From the NCBI GenBank assembly GCA_003213165.1, contig QCNO01000004.1, forward strand, positions 50,580 to 114,579: a stretch of DNA of 64,000 nucleotides, read 5' to 3'. This document shows positions 22,666-33,894 of the stretch, one piece after another. The notes below the pieces were generated by a model. It ran no database searches, had not been told where the DNA came from, and saw nothing but the letters and a program-made list of their open reading frames with translations. The position numbers were made by a program, and so were the translations under genes. Positions within the stretch are counted from its first letter, which is position 1; every line of letters begins with the position of its first letter. The DNA is from OCS155 cluster bacterium AG-426-D23 (GTDB lineage Bacteria; Actinomycetota; Acidimicrobiia; Actinomarinales; Actinomarinaceae).

Positions 22666-24039
22666 ATGATAAATAAAGTCTTTGAAAATCAAAATTTACT
22701 AAAATTACTTTTTTCATTTGCGATTTTATTAATATTTCTTGATTCTTATCAAGTCTTAAATACACCACTTTCATGGGTTGGAAACTTATTGCTCACTTTA
22801 ATTTGTCTAATAATTTTTAGAAAAGAAAACATGAAATTTAATCTGTTATATTTTGTTATCGTTTTTGTAACTTTACTACCAACTATTTTCAGTTTATTTA
22901 CAATGACTTACAATTCCGTAAATTTAAATTACTTGGGTATAAGGTTATTTAGTTACTTAGGTTTTATTCTTGTATTTTTCGTAATTATTAATTTTGGATA
23001 TAAAGAAGCAATAGTAGAAAGTTTAAAAATTATATTTTATTTAATTAGTATCATGTCAATATACTTTTTTATTGCGCAAATATTCAATATTCCCGAACCT
23101 ATTAGAAACAGACCAGGCACAGGAATTTTAGGATTTGATATACAAACTACTTTTTGGAGTTCAGGGAGCCACAGAATGCTTGGAACTTTTAGAGAACCTG
23201 TTTTTTTAGTGTCCTTATTATTTCCTAGTTTCATTGTATTGCACTATAAATCTAAAAATAATCTTTCGTTCTACTTGTTATCTGGAATAATTTTTGGGTT
23301 AACAAAAAGTGAACTGTCATTACTTCTTATCTTTGCAATCACCATTGTTGATATATTTCTCAAAAACTTTAAATTAAAAAATTTAATCTTCTTTATTACA
23401 TATTTACTATTTTTTATACTTCCAATTCAAGAGTGTGATATTAGTCCAAGTAATATTGAGTGTCCTAATGAAGACTTACATGGCACTATTGAAAAAATTG
23501 TAGAACTTGATATTCCTAAAGACACAGATGAATCTAGCAACGTTAAAAATGATTTAGATTCTCAAGAATCTAATCTAACGAGTTTGTTAAATGAAAATAG
23601 AGAGAGGATTGATACCATTTCATTTACAACAAATAAAATATTTGAAAATACCGGTTATGGGTTCCTATCAATCAATAAAGTTTATACAGAGTATTTAGAT
23701 CAAGAGGTATCTCACAAAATGTACCTTACAAACAGAACACTTCCTAAATATCTTAAAGTACAATATTTATCTGATTCATTTGGTACAGGTAGATATTTTC
23801 TGACTTATGAAATAGTTAATATTCAAAATAATTTTCTCTTTAACTTCTTCTCAATCGGAATGTTTTACCTAATTTTGAATATAGTTGTAATTATTTTTTC
23901 TTTTCAAAAAAACTATTCTCATGGATTTAAGGTTTTACTTATCTTAATTTCGATTGGTTTGGGGTCCATGGAAGATTTGCTACCTGTTTTTGGTTTGTAC
24001 TTAAGTCTCATGTTTACAATGGAATTAAATGAAAGTTAA
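22666..24039 (+). CDS. Wzy-like polysaccharide polymerase / O-antigen ligase-like membrane protein
   Basis: Polytopic with HRMLGTFREPVFLVSLLFPSF motif and a large soluble loop; adjacent to Wzx-like gene. Confidence 0.65.
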   Translation: MINKVFENQNLLKLLFSFAILLIFLDSYQVLNTPLSWVGNLLLTLICLIIFRKENMKFNLLYFVIVFVTLLPTIFSLFTMTYNSVNLNYLGIRLFSYLGFILVFFVIINFGYKEAIVESLKIIFYLISIMSIYFFIAQIFNIPEPIRNRPGTGILGFDIQTTFWSSGSHRMLGTFREPVFLVSLLFPSFIVLHYKSKNNLSFYLLSGIIFGLTKSELSLLLIFAITIVDIFLKNFKLKNLIFFITYLLFFILPIQECDISPSNIECPNEDLHGTIEKIVELDIPKDTDESSNVKNDLDSQESNLTSLLNENRERIDTISFTTNKIFENTGYGFLSINKVYTEYLDQEVSHKMYLTNRTLPKYLKVQYLSDSFGTGRYFLTYEIVNIQNNFLFNFFSIGMFYLILNIVVIIFSFQKNYSHGFKVLLILISIGLGSMEDLLPVFGLYLSLMFTMELNES

Positions 24040-25096
24040 AAATTTTGCTGCAGGTCCTTCAAAAATTCCAAAAGAAATATTGAATGAAATTTCTAATGAT
24101 GTAATAGATTTTAGAAACCTTGGCCAATCTGTTTTAGAACTATCTCACAGGGGAGAGGTCTTTGAAAATATACTAAATGAGTCAAAAAAAAACCTCCATA
24201 AAATTTTAAATATCCCAAATAATTTTGAGATTATTTTTTTACAGGGCGGTGCAACATTTCAGAACACTTTTATTGCCGAAAACAAACCGACATTAAAAGA
24301 TGATATTCTCTTTCTATTATCAGGAACTTGGGGAAAAAAAACTCATCATGATTTTCAAATAAACTTCAATAGGGATATTCCGAGTATTGCACTAACAAAT
24401 CAGAGTTATGAAAATATTGTTGATGAAGTTAGACAATCAAATAAAAAATATTTGTACATTACCTCAAATGAAACAATTCAAGGAATACAAATTAAAAAAT
24501 TCAACAATTTCAAAGATAAAAAACTGATTATTGATATGTCTTCAGACATATGTTCATATGAATTTGAATGGAACAATATTTCTTACATTTTTGCTGGTGC
24601 TCAAAAAAATTTGGGTATACCTGGTGTTACAATTTGTATTTTCGATAAAGATTTCATCCAAAAAGAAGATTTACCAAGTTATATGAATATAAATAATCAC
24701 ATTGATAAAAACTCAACATTTAATACACCCCCTACATTTTCAATTTATGTAATGTTAAAAGTTTTGGAATGGATCGAAAGAAATGGTGGCTTGGAGGAAT
24801 TTGAACGAAACAACATCAACAGAGCAAATAAAATTTACAATTTTTTGGATAATAATTTAGACGATTTAACCCCTCTAGCTCCTAAAGAATTTAGAAGTAC
24901 CTCTAATATCGTTTTTGATTTTAAAGACAAAAAGAAGACCAAAATATTTTTAGAAAAAAGTTACGAAAATAAATTTTTAGGATTAAGTGGACATAGAAGC
25001 GTTGGAGGTATCAGAGTTAGTAATTACAACAGTGTAACTGATGAAATGATATCAGATTTTTTGATTTTTCTTGAGAAGTTTATTTCAAGTAATTGA
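24029..25096 (+). CDS. serC: Phosphoserine aminotransferase
   Basis: NFAAGPSKIPKEIL, LELSHRG, FAGAQKNLGIPGVTI (PLP Lys), GLSGHRSVGGIRVSNYN. Confidence 0.95.
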   Translation: MKVKNFAAGPSKIPKEILNEISNDVIDFRNLGQSVLELSHRGEVFENILNESKKNLHKILNIPNNFEIIFLQGGATFQNTFIAENKPTLKDDILFLLSGTWGKKTHHDFQINFNRDIPSIALTNQSYENIVDEVRQSNKKYLYITSNETIQGIQIKKFNNFKDKKLIIDMSSDICSYEFEWNNISYIFAGAQKNLGIPGVTICIFDKDFIQKEDLPSYMNINNHIDKNSTFNTPPTFSIYVMLKVLEWIERNGGLEEFERNNINRANKIYNFLDNNLDDLTPLAPKEFRSTSNIVFDFKDKKKTKIFLEKSYENKFLGLSGHRSVGGIRVSNYNSVTDEMISDFLIFLEKFISSN

Positions 25097-25103
25097 GGAA
25101 TGA

Positions 25104-25748
25104 ATGATTGTAGATAATATTACAAAAATATTACTGAGTGAACCCAAATTAAATGCATATATGGCAAAATTTAATATATTTAAAAATCGTGAGATAATTT
25201 TTCCACATGAGGAAACTATCAAAGAAAATCACATAACTGACACAATTATTAAAAACTCTGTATTTGTTTTTGGTGTTAATATCAAAACTTTTGATGACCA
25301 ATTAATGATTAATGACGAAATATTTATTCTTGATGGACACCATAGGTTTCAATATATAATAGAAAATTCAATAGAAGATCTTTTTGAAGTTGTATTTGTT
25401 GATATTAATGATATAAAAATTGAGTCATATAATTCTGAACTTTTAATAAGTGATGATATTTTTCTTCAAAAAATTTCTAAGGAAAAGGGTTTTTCCGTCT
25501 CAAATAATAGTAAGTACTTTATATCATTAAATAAAACGAAATATTATTCCGAAAATATTTCAGATATTAATGAATTATATTCATTCAAAAAGAAGCTTTT
25601 AGAAGATACAATTATTTTACCAATCAGAAATGATGACAATACTGAAAAATCATTAGTAAATTTTACACCTCTAACGGCACAAAACTTCAATAAAAATAAA
25701 GTTTTTCCGTATAAATCAACATGGATTACCCCAAGGTTTGATGTATGA
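25104..25748 (+). CDS. Short DUF1015-like protein
   Basis: IIFPHEETI, ILDGHHRFQYI and C-terminal FPYKSTWITPRF resemble DUF1015 signatures (PHE-T, DGHHRY, KSTYFYP-L); adjacent to serC. Confidence 0.6.
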   Translation: MIVDNITKILLSEPKLNAYMAKFNIFKNREIIFPHEETIKENHITDTIIKNSVFVFGVNIKTFDDQLMINDEIFILDGHHRFQYIIENSIEDLFEVVFVDINDIKIESYNSELLISDDIFLQKISKEKGFSVSNNSKYFISLNKTKYYSENISDINELYSFKKKLLEDTIILPIRNDDNTEKSLVNFTPLTAQNFNKNKVFPYKSTWITPRFDV

Positions 25749-26851
25749 AAATCTGTCATGTTATTAATGATTTATCTAGGGGAGGTGCAGAGTCACATCT
25801 TTATTCCCTAGTTAAGCTTCAGATTGAAAAAGGACATGATGTATCACTCCTTTTACTGGGAAAAGATCTTCACAATTTTGTGAGCTTAGAGAATGAATTT
25901 AAATCCCTTAACTTAAAATTAAATAGATTTAAGGGACCAAAAAAGTTGCAGGGCATTAATCCAATTTCAATATATAAAGCTATAAGTTATTTTAAGAAAA
26001 AAAGGTTTGATATTATTCATACGCATTCACCTAGAAGTGATTTACTGGCATATTTATCAAATTTATTTTTAAAAAATAAAGGTAAAAGAATTGTTACTAT
26101 TCATGGAAAATATGGGACTTATTTGCAAGGAAACTTCTTAATCGATTTCCTAAGAAAAATATTTATTAAACAACAATCTAAAATATGGGAAAAAGCAAGC
26201 AAGGTAATCGTTATTTCAGAAAGTATAAAGGACTGGTTAGAAAAACTAAATTCATCAATAAAACCAACTGTAATTCCATATGGAGTTGAAGTTCAAGAAG
26301 TTTCACAAAAAAACAAATTGGCAAATCCAACTTTGGGATATTTAGGAAAATTGAATAAAAATAAGGGAATCGAAGATTTAATTGATGTGTACACAAGGTT
26401 TCAAGAAAATGAAAATTTAAGTAATTTTGAATTGACTCTTTTGATAGGTGGAACAGGGTCAGAACATTATGTAAAAACTTTAAAAAATAAAATTAAAAGT
26501 AACAATGTAAAATTTCTTGGTTATGTAGAAGATAGATATTCTTTTTTCGAATCAATCGAAATATTCGTATTCCCATCTTATTCTGAGGGTCTCGGTTTAG
26601 TTTTATTGGAAGCTATGGCCCATGGTGTTATATGTATAACAAGAGATGTTACTCCAATGAATTCAATAGTAGATAATGAAGAAAATGGTTTCTTATTCGA
26701 TGACAACAAGGAACTATTAGAGAAAATTGAAATGGTTTTAAAACTTAATTCAACAGAAAAAAACAAGTTAGTTAAATCTGCTATCAAGAAAATAGAAAAA
26801 TCGTACAGTATAATGCAAATGTATTTGAGTACAGAAAAAGCTTATAATTAA
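25745..26851 (+). CDS. Glycosyltransferase family 4
   Basis: [50 protein letters not shown]. Confidence 0.9.
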   Translation: MKICHVINDLSRGGAESHLYSLVKLQIEKGHDVSLLLLGKDLHNFVSLENEFKSLNLKLNRFKGPKKLQGINPISIYKAISYFKKKRFDIIHTHSPRSDLLAYLSNLFLKNKGKRIVTIHGKYGTYLQGNFLIDFLRKIFIKQQSKIWEKASKVIVISESIKDWLEKLNSSIKPTVIPYGVEVQEVSQKNKLANPTLGYLGKLNKNKGIEDLIDVYTRFQENENLSNFELTLLIGGTGSEHYVKTLKNKIKSNNVKFLGYVEDRYSFFESIEIFVFPSYSEGLGLVLLEAMAHGVICITRDVTPMNSIVDNEENGFLFDDNKELLEKIEMVLKLNSTEKNKLVKSAIKKIEKSYSIMQMYLSTEKAYN

Positions 26852-26856
26852 TAATT

Positions 26857-29280
26857 ATGGATTACATTTTTAGTGAAATTGAAAAAAAATGGCAAGAACA
26901 TTGGAAAGAAAATAATCTTGCCAATTGTGATGTTTCGCTAGATAAAAATAATTTTTATAATTTATGCATGTATCCATATCCCTCTGGAGATTTACATATG
27001 GGACATGTTAGAAATTATACAATTGGAGATGTAATTACTCGATATAAGCAAAAACAAGGATTTAATGTTTTATCACCAATGGGTTGGGATTCATTTGGTC
27101 TGCCCGCTGAAAATGCAGCAATTCAAACTGGAATACACCCAAAAAAATTTACTGAAGAAAGAATTAGTAATATGAGGGATCAAATTCAACGCCTAGGATC
27201 TTTGTACGATTGGGATAAAGAAGTTGCAGCTCATGATAAAAATTATTACAGATGGACACAATATCTTTTTATACAATTATTCAACAATGGACTGGCTTAT
27301 AAAGAGGATGCTCCTGTAAATTGGTGCACATCATGTAATACTGTTTTAGCAAATGAGCAGGTTGTTGAAGGTAATTGTGAAAGATGTGATTCAGAAGTAA
27401 TCAAGAAAAATTTAAACCAGTGGTTTTTTAAGATATCTAACTATTCAGATGAATTGCTAGATGGGCTTGAAAAGATTGGTAATTGGCCTGAAAATGTAAA
27501 ATCAATGCAAGAAAATTGGATTGGTAAATCATCTGGAGTTCAATTTAATTTAAAAATAGATGAAAGTGATTTAAATTTTGATGTTTTTACAACAAGACCA
27601 GATACTTTGTTTGGAATGACTTTTGCGGTCATTTCACCAGAGCATGATTTGATGAATGAGATTTTATCGATATCATCAAATTCAAAAGAAATCAATAAGT
27701 ATATTGATAAGGCTAAATCAAAGTCTGAATTCGAGAGAATGTCCATAACAAAAGAAAAAACGGGGGTTGATACTGGGTTAAAAGTATTAAATCCTGTCAA
27801 CAACAAAAGTGTGCCATTGTGGGTTGCAGATTACGTTTTAATTAATTATGGAACCGGAGCAATTATGGCTGTTCCAGGCCATGATGAAAGAGATTATGAG
27901 TTTGCTAAAAAGTATGATCTTGAAATTATTCAAGTGATAATTGATAAAGACCACTCTGTAAATATTGAGGAAAAACCATACATTGAAAATGGTATCTTGA
28001 TTAATTCTGGTGACTATGACGGTTTGCAATCTCATACTGAGGGTTCAGAATCTATACTTCAATTTTTATCCAAGCAAAATCTTGGAGAAAGAAAAGTAAC
28101 CTTTAGATTGCGAGATTGGCTTATAAGTCGACAAAGATACTGGGGGTGTCCGATTCCGTTGATAAATTGTACTCGTTGTGGTCTAGTCCCAGAAAGTCTT
28201 GAAAATTTACCTGTATTACTGCCTGAAATTGAGGATTACAAAAATTCTGAAGATTCACCGTTGGCTAAAAGTAAAGATTTTGTCAATACTAATTGTCCAG
28301 ATTGTGGGTCTGAAGGCAAAAGGGAAACTGACACAATGGATACTTTTGTTGATTCATCTTGGTACTTTTTGAGATTTCTTGATTCAAAAAATGAAAAATC
28401 TCCATTTGATAAAAATATTGCAAACTCCTGGCTTCCCATTGATCAATATATTGGTGGAGTTGAACACGCAATTTTGCACCTTTTGTATTCAAGATTTTTT
28501 GTTAAAGCTTTAAGAGATATAAATTTACTTAATGTGGATGAACCATTCCATAATTTATTTAGTCAAGGAATGATTAATTTTGGTGGTTCAAAAATGTCAA
28601 AGTCTAAAGGTAATGTAGTAGATCCAGAAGCATATTTTGCAACTCATGGCGCTGATGCGTTGAGATTGTATATTCTATTTATGGCACCGCCAAGTGATGG
28701 AGTAGAGTGGAATGATGGAGGAATTGAGGGTACTAAACGATTTTTAAACAAATTTTGGGATAATATGACAAAACTCAAAGATTTAAAAAACGTCGAAACT
28801 AGTAATGAAGACAGTCTTGTGAGGACAATGAATCAGACAATATTTAGTGTTACAAATCATCTAGAAAAATTTGAATTTAACACTGGTGTCTCAGACTTAA
28901 TGAAGGCAAACAACGCGATTTCTTTATATCTAAATCAAAACAAAACTGTTTCTATTGAGACTAAAGATTTTGTCCTAGAATCAATGTGTAATCTTTTATA
29001 TCCTTTTTCTCCTCATATATCATCCGAAATATATCATTTATATTTAAATAAAGATATCTCAACTATTGATTGGCCGGCTTATGAAGAATCGAATTTAAGA
29101 AATCCAACATATGAGCTAGTTGTACAAATAAATGGAAAGAAAAAATTTACAAAAGAAATTAACACCGGAACCTCACAAGAAGAAGCTGAAGATATTTGCA
29201 ACTCTGAATTTAATATACAGATTACTGATTATAAAAAAGTAATTTTTGTTGAGGATAAAATAATAAATTTTATTGGTTGA
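26857..29280 (+). CDS. leuS: Leucyl-tRNA synthetase
   Basis: [26 protein letters not shown] editing motif, [13 protein letters not shown]. Confidence 0.98.
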   Translation: MDYIFSEIEKKWQEHWKENNLANCDVSLDKNNFYNLCMYPYPSGDLHMGHVRNYTIGDVITRYKQKQGFNVLSPMGWDSFGLPAENAAIQTGIHPKKFTEERISNMRDQIQRLGSLYDWDKEVAAHDKNYYRWTQYLFIQLFNNGLAYKEDAPVNWCTSCNTVLANEQVVEGNCERCDSEVIKKNLNQWFFKISNYSDELLDGLEKIGNWPENVKSMQENWIGKSSGVQFNLKIDESDLNFDVFTTRPDTLFGMTFAVISPEHDLMNEILSISSNSKEINKYIDKAKSKSEFERMSITKEKTGVDTGLKVLNPVNNKSVPLWVADYVLINYGTGAIMAVPGHDERDYEFAKKYDLEIIQVIIDKDHSVNIEEKPYIENGILINSGDYDGLQSHTEGSESILQFLSKQNLGERKVTFRLRDWLISRQRYWGCPIPLINCTRCGLVPESLENLPVLLPEIEDYKNSEDSPLAKSKDFVNTNCPDCGSEGKRETDTMDTFVDSSWYFLRFLDSKNEKSPFDKNIANSWLPIDQYIGGVEHAILHLLYSRFFVKALRDINLLNVDEPFHNLFSQGMINFGGSKMSKSKGNVVDPEAYFATHGADALRLYILFMAPPSDGVEWNDGGIEGTKRFLNKFWDNMTKLKDLKNVETSNEDSLVRTMNQTIFSVTNHLEKFEFNTGVSDLMKANNAISLYLNQNKTVSIETKDFVLESMCNLLYPFSPHISSEIYHLYLNKDISTIDWPAYEESNLRNPTYELVVQINGKKKFTKEINTGTSQEEAEDICNSEFNIQITDYKKVIFVEDKIINFIG

Positions 29281-29942
29281 TGACATACTTAGTAATTACA
29301 GATAATTTAATTAATAATTTAGATGATCTCGATATTGATGGATTAAAATATGAAAAGATTAAATTTCACGAAATCAATAGTGACAATAATGTGAGTTTGT
29401 TTTCAGATGATTTATACAAATTTGTTGTAGATGAGTTCTTAACATATAAAAACTTAGAGCAAATAAATTATGATTTTGACTCTAAATATATATTTCAAGT
29501 TAAAAAGTCTAATTTAACAAAATTTCAGCATATTAAATCAGTACAAGTTGTTCATTATTCAAACAGTACTATTGAATATTTTCCATGGGACCTTTCTAAT
29601 ACAATTTTTGATATTAGAAAAAAAATAGATAAAAATCTGATATCTTTTTTCACAGAGAAGGAATCAAATTTCAGAATGTTTTTGAATTTTTTTACGAAAG
29701 AAATTTTAAGATTAAAACTTTTAACATCGACTGACACAAAAAATGTTTTAGAAGTTTTAAATGAAAAAGATGATTATAAATATAAAAAAGCACAAATTCT
29801 TTTGAATAAAACGAGTGTGGACATGATTGACGACTCAATCAAATATATATATAAAATGGAAAAAAAATTAGTTGAATCTACTTACAATCAAGAAAATTCT
29901 AAAAGATTTGTCATTGCTATGAAGCAAAAATTACAGGCTTGA
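29277..29942 (+). CDS. holA: Putative DNA polymerase III delta subunit (short/divergent)
   Basis: Mostly positional: convergent with rpsT and upstream of lepA as in many actinobacteria; C-terminal helical pattern plausible. No strong motif. Confidence 0.45.
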   Translation: MMTYLVITDNLINNLDDLDIDGLKYEKIKFHEINSDNNVSLFSDDLYKFVVDEFLTYKNLEQINYDFDSKYIFQVKKSNLTKFQHIKSVQVVHYSNSTIEYFPWDLSNTIFDIRKKIDKNLISFFTEKESNFRMFLNFFTKEILRLKLLTSTDTKNVLEVLNEKDDYKYKKAQILLNKTSVDMIDDSIKYIYKMEKKLVESTYNQENSKRFVIAMKQKLQA

Positions 29943-30161
29943 AATTCTAGACTTGTTTCTATCTCTAAAATTTTTAGAAATTACTCCTTTAGAATAAGCA
30001 ACATCAAGTGATTTTAAAGCCTGAGTTCTTACTTCAGCAGAAACATCATCACTTTCCAGTAATTTTAAAGTTGTTTTCAGTTGACTCTTTAGTGATTTAT
30101 TGCGAAAATTTTTTTTCGCATCTTGGCGAATTCTCTTTTTTTGTGATTTAATATTTGCCAT
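29931..30161 (-). CDS. rpsT: 30S ribosomal protein S20
   Basis: MANIKSQKKRIRQDAKKNFRNKSLKSQLKT...KGVISKNFRDRNKSRI. Confidence 0.97.
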   Translation of the reverse strand: MANIKSQKKRIRQDAKKNFRNKSLKSQLKTTLKLLESDDVSAEVRTQALKSLDVAYSKGVISKNFRDRNKSRISSL

Positions 30162-30200
30162 GTAAAACCTTTCGGTATATAAGATATTAACTTAGAAAAT

Positions 30201-31979
30201 ATGTTACATAATAAAAATCTCAGAAATATTTCGATTATTGCACATGTAGACCATGGTAAATCTACTTTAGCTGATCGCCTAATTGAGATGTCCGGACTAA
30301 TAAAGCCTGGAGAACATGTAGATCAAATACTTGACAGTATGGATTTAGAAAGAGAAAAAGGAATTACAATAAAATCTCAACCAATAAGATTACAATTTGA
30401 CGATTTAACTTTGAATCTTATTGACACTCCAGGTCATGTAGATTTTTCCTATGAAGTTTCCAGAGCACTAATTGCTTGTGATGGCGCTATTCTTTTAGTT
30501 GATGCAACCCAGGGTATTCAAGCACAAACATTTGCCCACTCTTATGCTGCAATTGAAGCAGGTCTGGAAATTATTCCAGTTTTAAATAAAATAGACTCGA
30601 TTGATGCAGATATCGAAAATGCAAAAAAACAAATTTTTAATTTAATTGGATCACGAGAACACGAGATATTTAAAATTTCTGCAAAAACTGGAGAAGGAGT
30701 GGAAGATTTATTACTTCAACTTCCTAATTTAATCAGTCCTCCTGAAAAGAAAATTGATGGCGTTAATGCATTAATCTTCGATTCCTTTTTTGATTCTTAT
30801 AGAGGCGTAGTTGCATCTGTTCGTGTTTTTGGTGATGATATTAAGTCCAATCAAAAACTGAAACTTGTAAATTCAAATTATACATTTGAACCGTCAGAGA
30901 TGGGATATTTTGATTTAGATTTCGTACCATCAAATAATTTAAAAACAGGAGAAGTTGGATATATTATTACAGGAGCAAAAGAATTATCTCAGATAAGGGT
31001 TGGCGATACATTGGTTTCTGATGATGATGAAAGTCCAATTATTGTTTCTGGTTATAAGGAGCCCCAACCAACCGTCTTTTCAAGTGTATTTCCATCTGAC
31101 TCAGATGATTATACAAAACTTAGGGATTCATTAGACAAGTATGTTCTCAATGATGCAAGTTTTTATTATGAACCTGAAACATCATCTGCATTTGGCTTTG
31201 GATTTAGATGTGGATTTTTAGGTTTGTTACATTTGGAAATTGTTATAGAGAGACTTGAAAGAGAATTTGATCTTTCTTTAATTGTGACACCTCCTTCTGT
31301 TGAATTTAAAATTGTTAGAAATAATGATGCGGAGATTATTATTCGTAATCCAAGTGAAATTGAAAAATTTACCGATATTAAGCATATTATGGAAAAATAC
31401 TGTGAAGTGAACCTATTGTTTCCAAAAGAGTACTTAGGTTCAATAATGCAATTATTAAGTGATAAAAGAGGGACTCAAGAAGATTTAAATTATTTAAGTA
31501 CATCAATGGTTAAGGTTAGGTATAAGCTTCCGTTGCTAGAACTTGTAAGTGGATTTTATGATACTTTAAAATCTATATCCCAAGGATTTGCATCATTAGA
31601 TTATGAAATTTTAGATTTTCAAAAAGGAAATCTGGTAAAGCTTGATATATTGGTAAACGGACAAATAGTTGACTCATTCAGTTCTATTCTTGCAAAAGAA
31701 AATGCGGAATATGTTGGTAGGAATAGAGTTAAAAAGCTATCTGAACTTATTCCACGTCAACAATTCGATATTCCTATTCAGGCAGCTATTGGCTCTAGAA
31801 TTATAGCCAGAGAAACAATTAAAGCTCTAAGAAAAGATGTTACAGCAAAACTATACGGTGGAGATGTAACCAGAAAAAGGAAGCTTCTTGAAAAGCAAAA
31901 AGAAGGCAAGAAAAAAATGAGACAAATTGGAAAAGTAAATGTTCCAAAAGAAGCTTTTAGAGATTTTTTGAAACAATAA
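30201..31979 (+). CDS. lepA: Elongation factor 4
   Basis: NISIIAHVDHGKSTLADRLIE, EREKGITIKSQ, C-terminal YGGDVTRKRKLLEKQKEGKKKM. Confidence 0.98.
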   Translation: MLHNKNLRNISIIAHVDHGKSTLADRLIEMSGLIKPGEHVDQILDSMDLEREKGITIKSQPIRLQFDDLTLNLIDTPGHVDFSYEVSRALIACDGAILLVDATQGIQAQTFAHSYAAIEAGLEIIPVLNKIDSIDADIENAKKQIFNLIGSREHEIFKISAKTGEGVEDLLLQLPNLISPPEKKIDGVNALIFDSFFDSYRGVVASVRVFGDDIKSNQKLKLVNSNYTFEPSEMGYFDLDFVPSNNLKTGEVGYIITGAKELSQIRVGDTLVSDDDESPIIVSGYKEPQPTVFSSVFPSDSDDYTKLRDSLDKYVLNDASFYYEPETSSAFGFGFRCGFLGLLHLEIVIERLEREFDLSLIVTPPSVEFKIVRNNDAEIIIRNPSEIEKFTDIKHIMEKYCEVNLLFPKEYLGSIMQLLSDKRGTQEDLNYLSTSMVKVRYKLPLLELVSGFYDTLKSISQGFASLDYEILDFQKGNLVKLDILVNGQIVDSFSSILAKENAEYVGRNRVKKLSELIPRQQFDIPIQAAIGSRIIARETIKALRKDVTAKLYGGDVTRKRKLLEKQKEGKKKMRQIGKVNVPKEAFRDFLKQ

Positions 31980-32614
31980 TGTTTATCCCAACTATTTATA
32001 TTGAAAATATAAAATCTGAAAACAAAAGTATTGAAATTTCTGGAAATAAATTGCATCATTTAAAAAATGTTTTAAGAATAAGAGATGAAGATAAAATAAA
32101 CATATCGAATGGAAAAGGACTTGTCTTTTATGGAAAATTTGCAAACAATTTTGTAAAAATAAATAATTCAAGAATATATGAAAGACAGAACAGTTTAAAA
32201 ATTTTTGTTCCATATTTAAGAGAAAGAAATAGATTTAGATTTTTAATCGAAAAGCTGACGGAATTAAATGTCAATGAGATTCATATTGGTATGACTGAAA
32301 ATGCTCAAAATACTAATTACAATAAATCAAAAATCTCAGATTGGGCAATTTCTGCACTAGAACAGTCAGGTTCAGCTTACTTACCAAGTCTATTTTTTCC
32401 TGATAATTTAAATTTTTCTATTTTTCGCACATGTCTTGACATCAGTGGAGAAAAGCTTAATAAAAATCGTGAAAAATTAAATAATTTTGCAATCGGTCCT
32501 GAAGGCGGCTGGACAAATGATGAACTATCGAAATTTCAGCGCAAAATAAATATTTCAGAATTTAGTCTGAGATCTGAAACTGCTGCAATAACTGCTGTAT
32601 CATTAACAATGTAA
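31979..32614 (+). CDS. rsmE: 16S rRNA (uridine1498-N3)-methyltransferase RsmE
   Basis: HHLKNVLRIRDED, IGPEGGWTNDEL, SLRSETAAITAVS. Confidence 0.92.
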   Translation: MFIPTIYIENIKSENKSIEISGNKLHHLKNVLRIRDEDKINISNGKGLVFYGKFANNFVKINNSRIYERQNSLKIFVPYLRERNRFRFLIEKLTELNVNEIHIGMTENAQNTNYNKSKISDWAISALEQSGSAYLPSLFFPDNLNFSIFRTCLDISGEKLNKNREKLNNFAIGPEGGWTNDELSKFQRKINISEFSLRSETAAITAVSLTM

Positions 32615-32620
32615 TTATAT

Positions 32621-32962
32621 ATGCTAGAAAAATCAGTATTTGAATTGATATTATCCGGGGAACTTGATTCGGAGTTTATATATGAAGATGAGGAAATATT
32701 TGCCATTAATGATATTAATCCAGTTGCAAAAGTCCACATATTAATAATTCCAAAGAGAAAGATTGAGACAATTAATGATACTTCAATGGAGGATCAAAAC
32801 TTACTTGGAAAAATGATATTAGTAGCAAAAGATTTAGCTAAAAAATATAATATTGATGACTCTGGATATAGATTACTTTTTAACACTAATTCAGATGCTA
32901 TGCAGACAGTATTCCATATACATCTTCATTTAATAGGTGGAGAAAAACTAAAAAATATTTAA
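32621..32962 (+). CDS. HIT family (HinT-like) protein
   Basis: FHIHLHLIGG (HxHxH), FAINDINPVAKVHILIIPKR. Confidence 0.95.
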   Translation: MLEKSVFELILSGELDSEFIYEDEEIFAINDINPVAKVHILIIPKRKIETINDTSMEDQNLLGKMILVAKDLAKKYNIDDSGYRLLFNTNSDAMQTVFHIHLHLIGGEKLKNI

Positions 32963-33894
32963 TGAGTATTGAAAAAATTATCCCAATAGATAAAGAGCTT
33001 GTAAATATTTTTGGTGTAAATGATCAAAATTTGAAATATTTAAAGGATAAATTTAAAAAAATAAAAATTAATGTCAAAGGTAACGTTGTGTATATAACCG
33101 GCGACAATGCCCAAACAACAGATGTTATGAAAATTTTAGATGAAATGCTGTCAATTGCTGATCGTGGAGAAATTATTGATATTGAAGATTTGAAACTAAT
33201 GTCTAATATAGAATCAAAAGAAATAAGCAATATTTCTTCAACAAATAATATATCAATCATTGGTTCAAAATCAATTAAGGTCAAAAATGTTTCACAATTT
33301 AAATATATTGAAACAATTGATAATTCAACTATTACTTTTGGAATTGGCCCAGCTGGTACAGGTAAAACTTTTTTAGCAGTTGCAAGTGCGGTTAAGATGT
33401 ACAACGACGAAAATATTAAAAAAATAGTTCTTACTAGACCAGCAGTAGAAGCTGGTGAAAGACTTGGATATCTTCCTGGTGATTTATCCCAGAAAATTGA
33501 TCCTTATTTAGTACCGTTATTCGATTCATTAGAGTATTTTTTTGGCAATGAAACTTTGCAATATTTAATTGATAAGAGAAATATTGAAATTGTTCCTTTG
33601 GCATATATGAGGGGAAGAACATTAAACAATGCATGCATAATTTTAGATGAAGCACAGAATGCAACCGTAAGTCAAATAAAAATGTTTTTAACAAGATTAG
33701 GTGAAGATTCAAAAATGATAATTACTGGTGATGAAACCCAAATCGATCTCAATAATAAAGACTTTTCTGGCTTGAAAAAAACCAGAAAATCCTTATCTAA
33801 TATCGAAGAAATATCAGTAGTAGAATTTAAAAATTCTGATATTGTAAGAAATAAAATAGTATCAAAAATTTTAGAAGTATTTCCCGATCGATGA
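32962..33894 (+). CDS. phoH: PhoH-like ATPase
   Basis: GPAGTGKTFLAV, TRPAVEAGERLGYLPGDL, IILDEAQNAT, ITGDETQIDL. Confidence 0.95.
   Translation: MSIEKIIPIDKELVNIFGVNDQNLKYLKDKFKKIKINVKGNVVYITGDNAQTTDVMKILDEMLSIADRGEIIDIEDLKLMSNIESKEISNISSTNNISIIGSKSIKVKNVSQFKYIETIDNSTITFGIGPAGTGKTFLAVASAVKMYNDENIKKIVLTRPAVEAGERLGYLPGDLSQKIDPYLVPLFDSLEYFFGNETLQYLIDKRNIEIVPLAYMRGRTLNNACIILDEAQNATVSQIKMFLTRLGEDSKMIITGDETQIDLNNKDFSGLKKTRKSLSNIEEISVVEFKNSDIVRNKIVSKILEVFPDR

Noticed and set aside
33024-33404. 126-aa antisense ORF within phoH
   Set aside because: Lies entirely opposite a well-supported conserved gene; no recognisable motif; typical of AT-rich antisense open frames.
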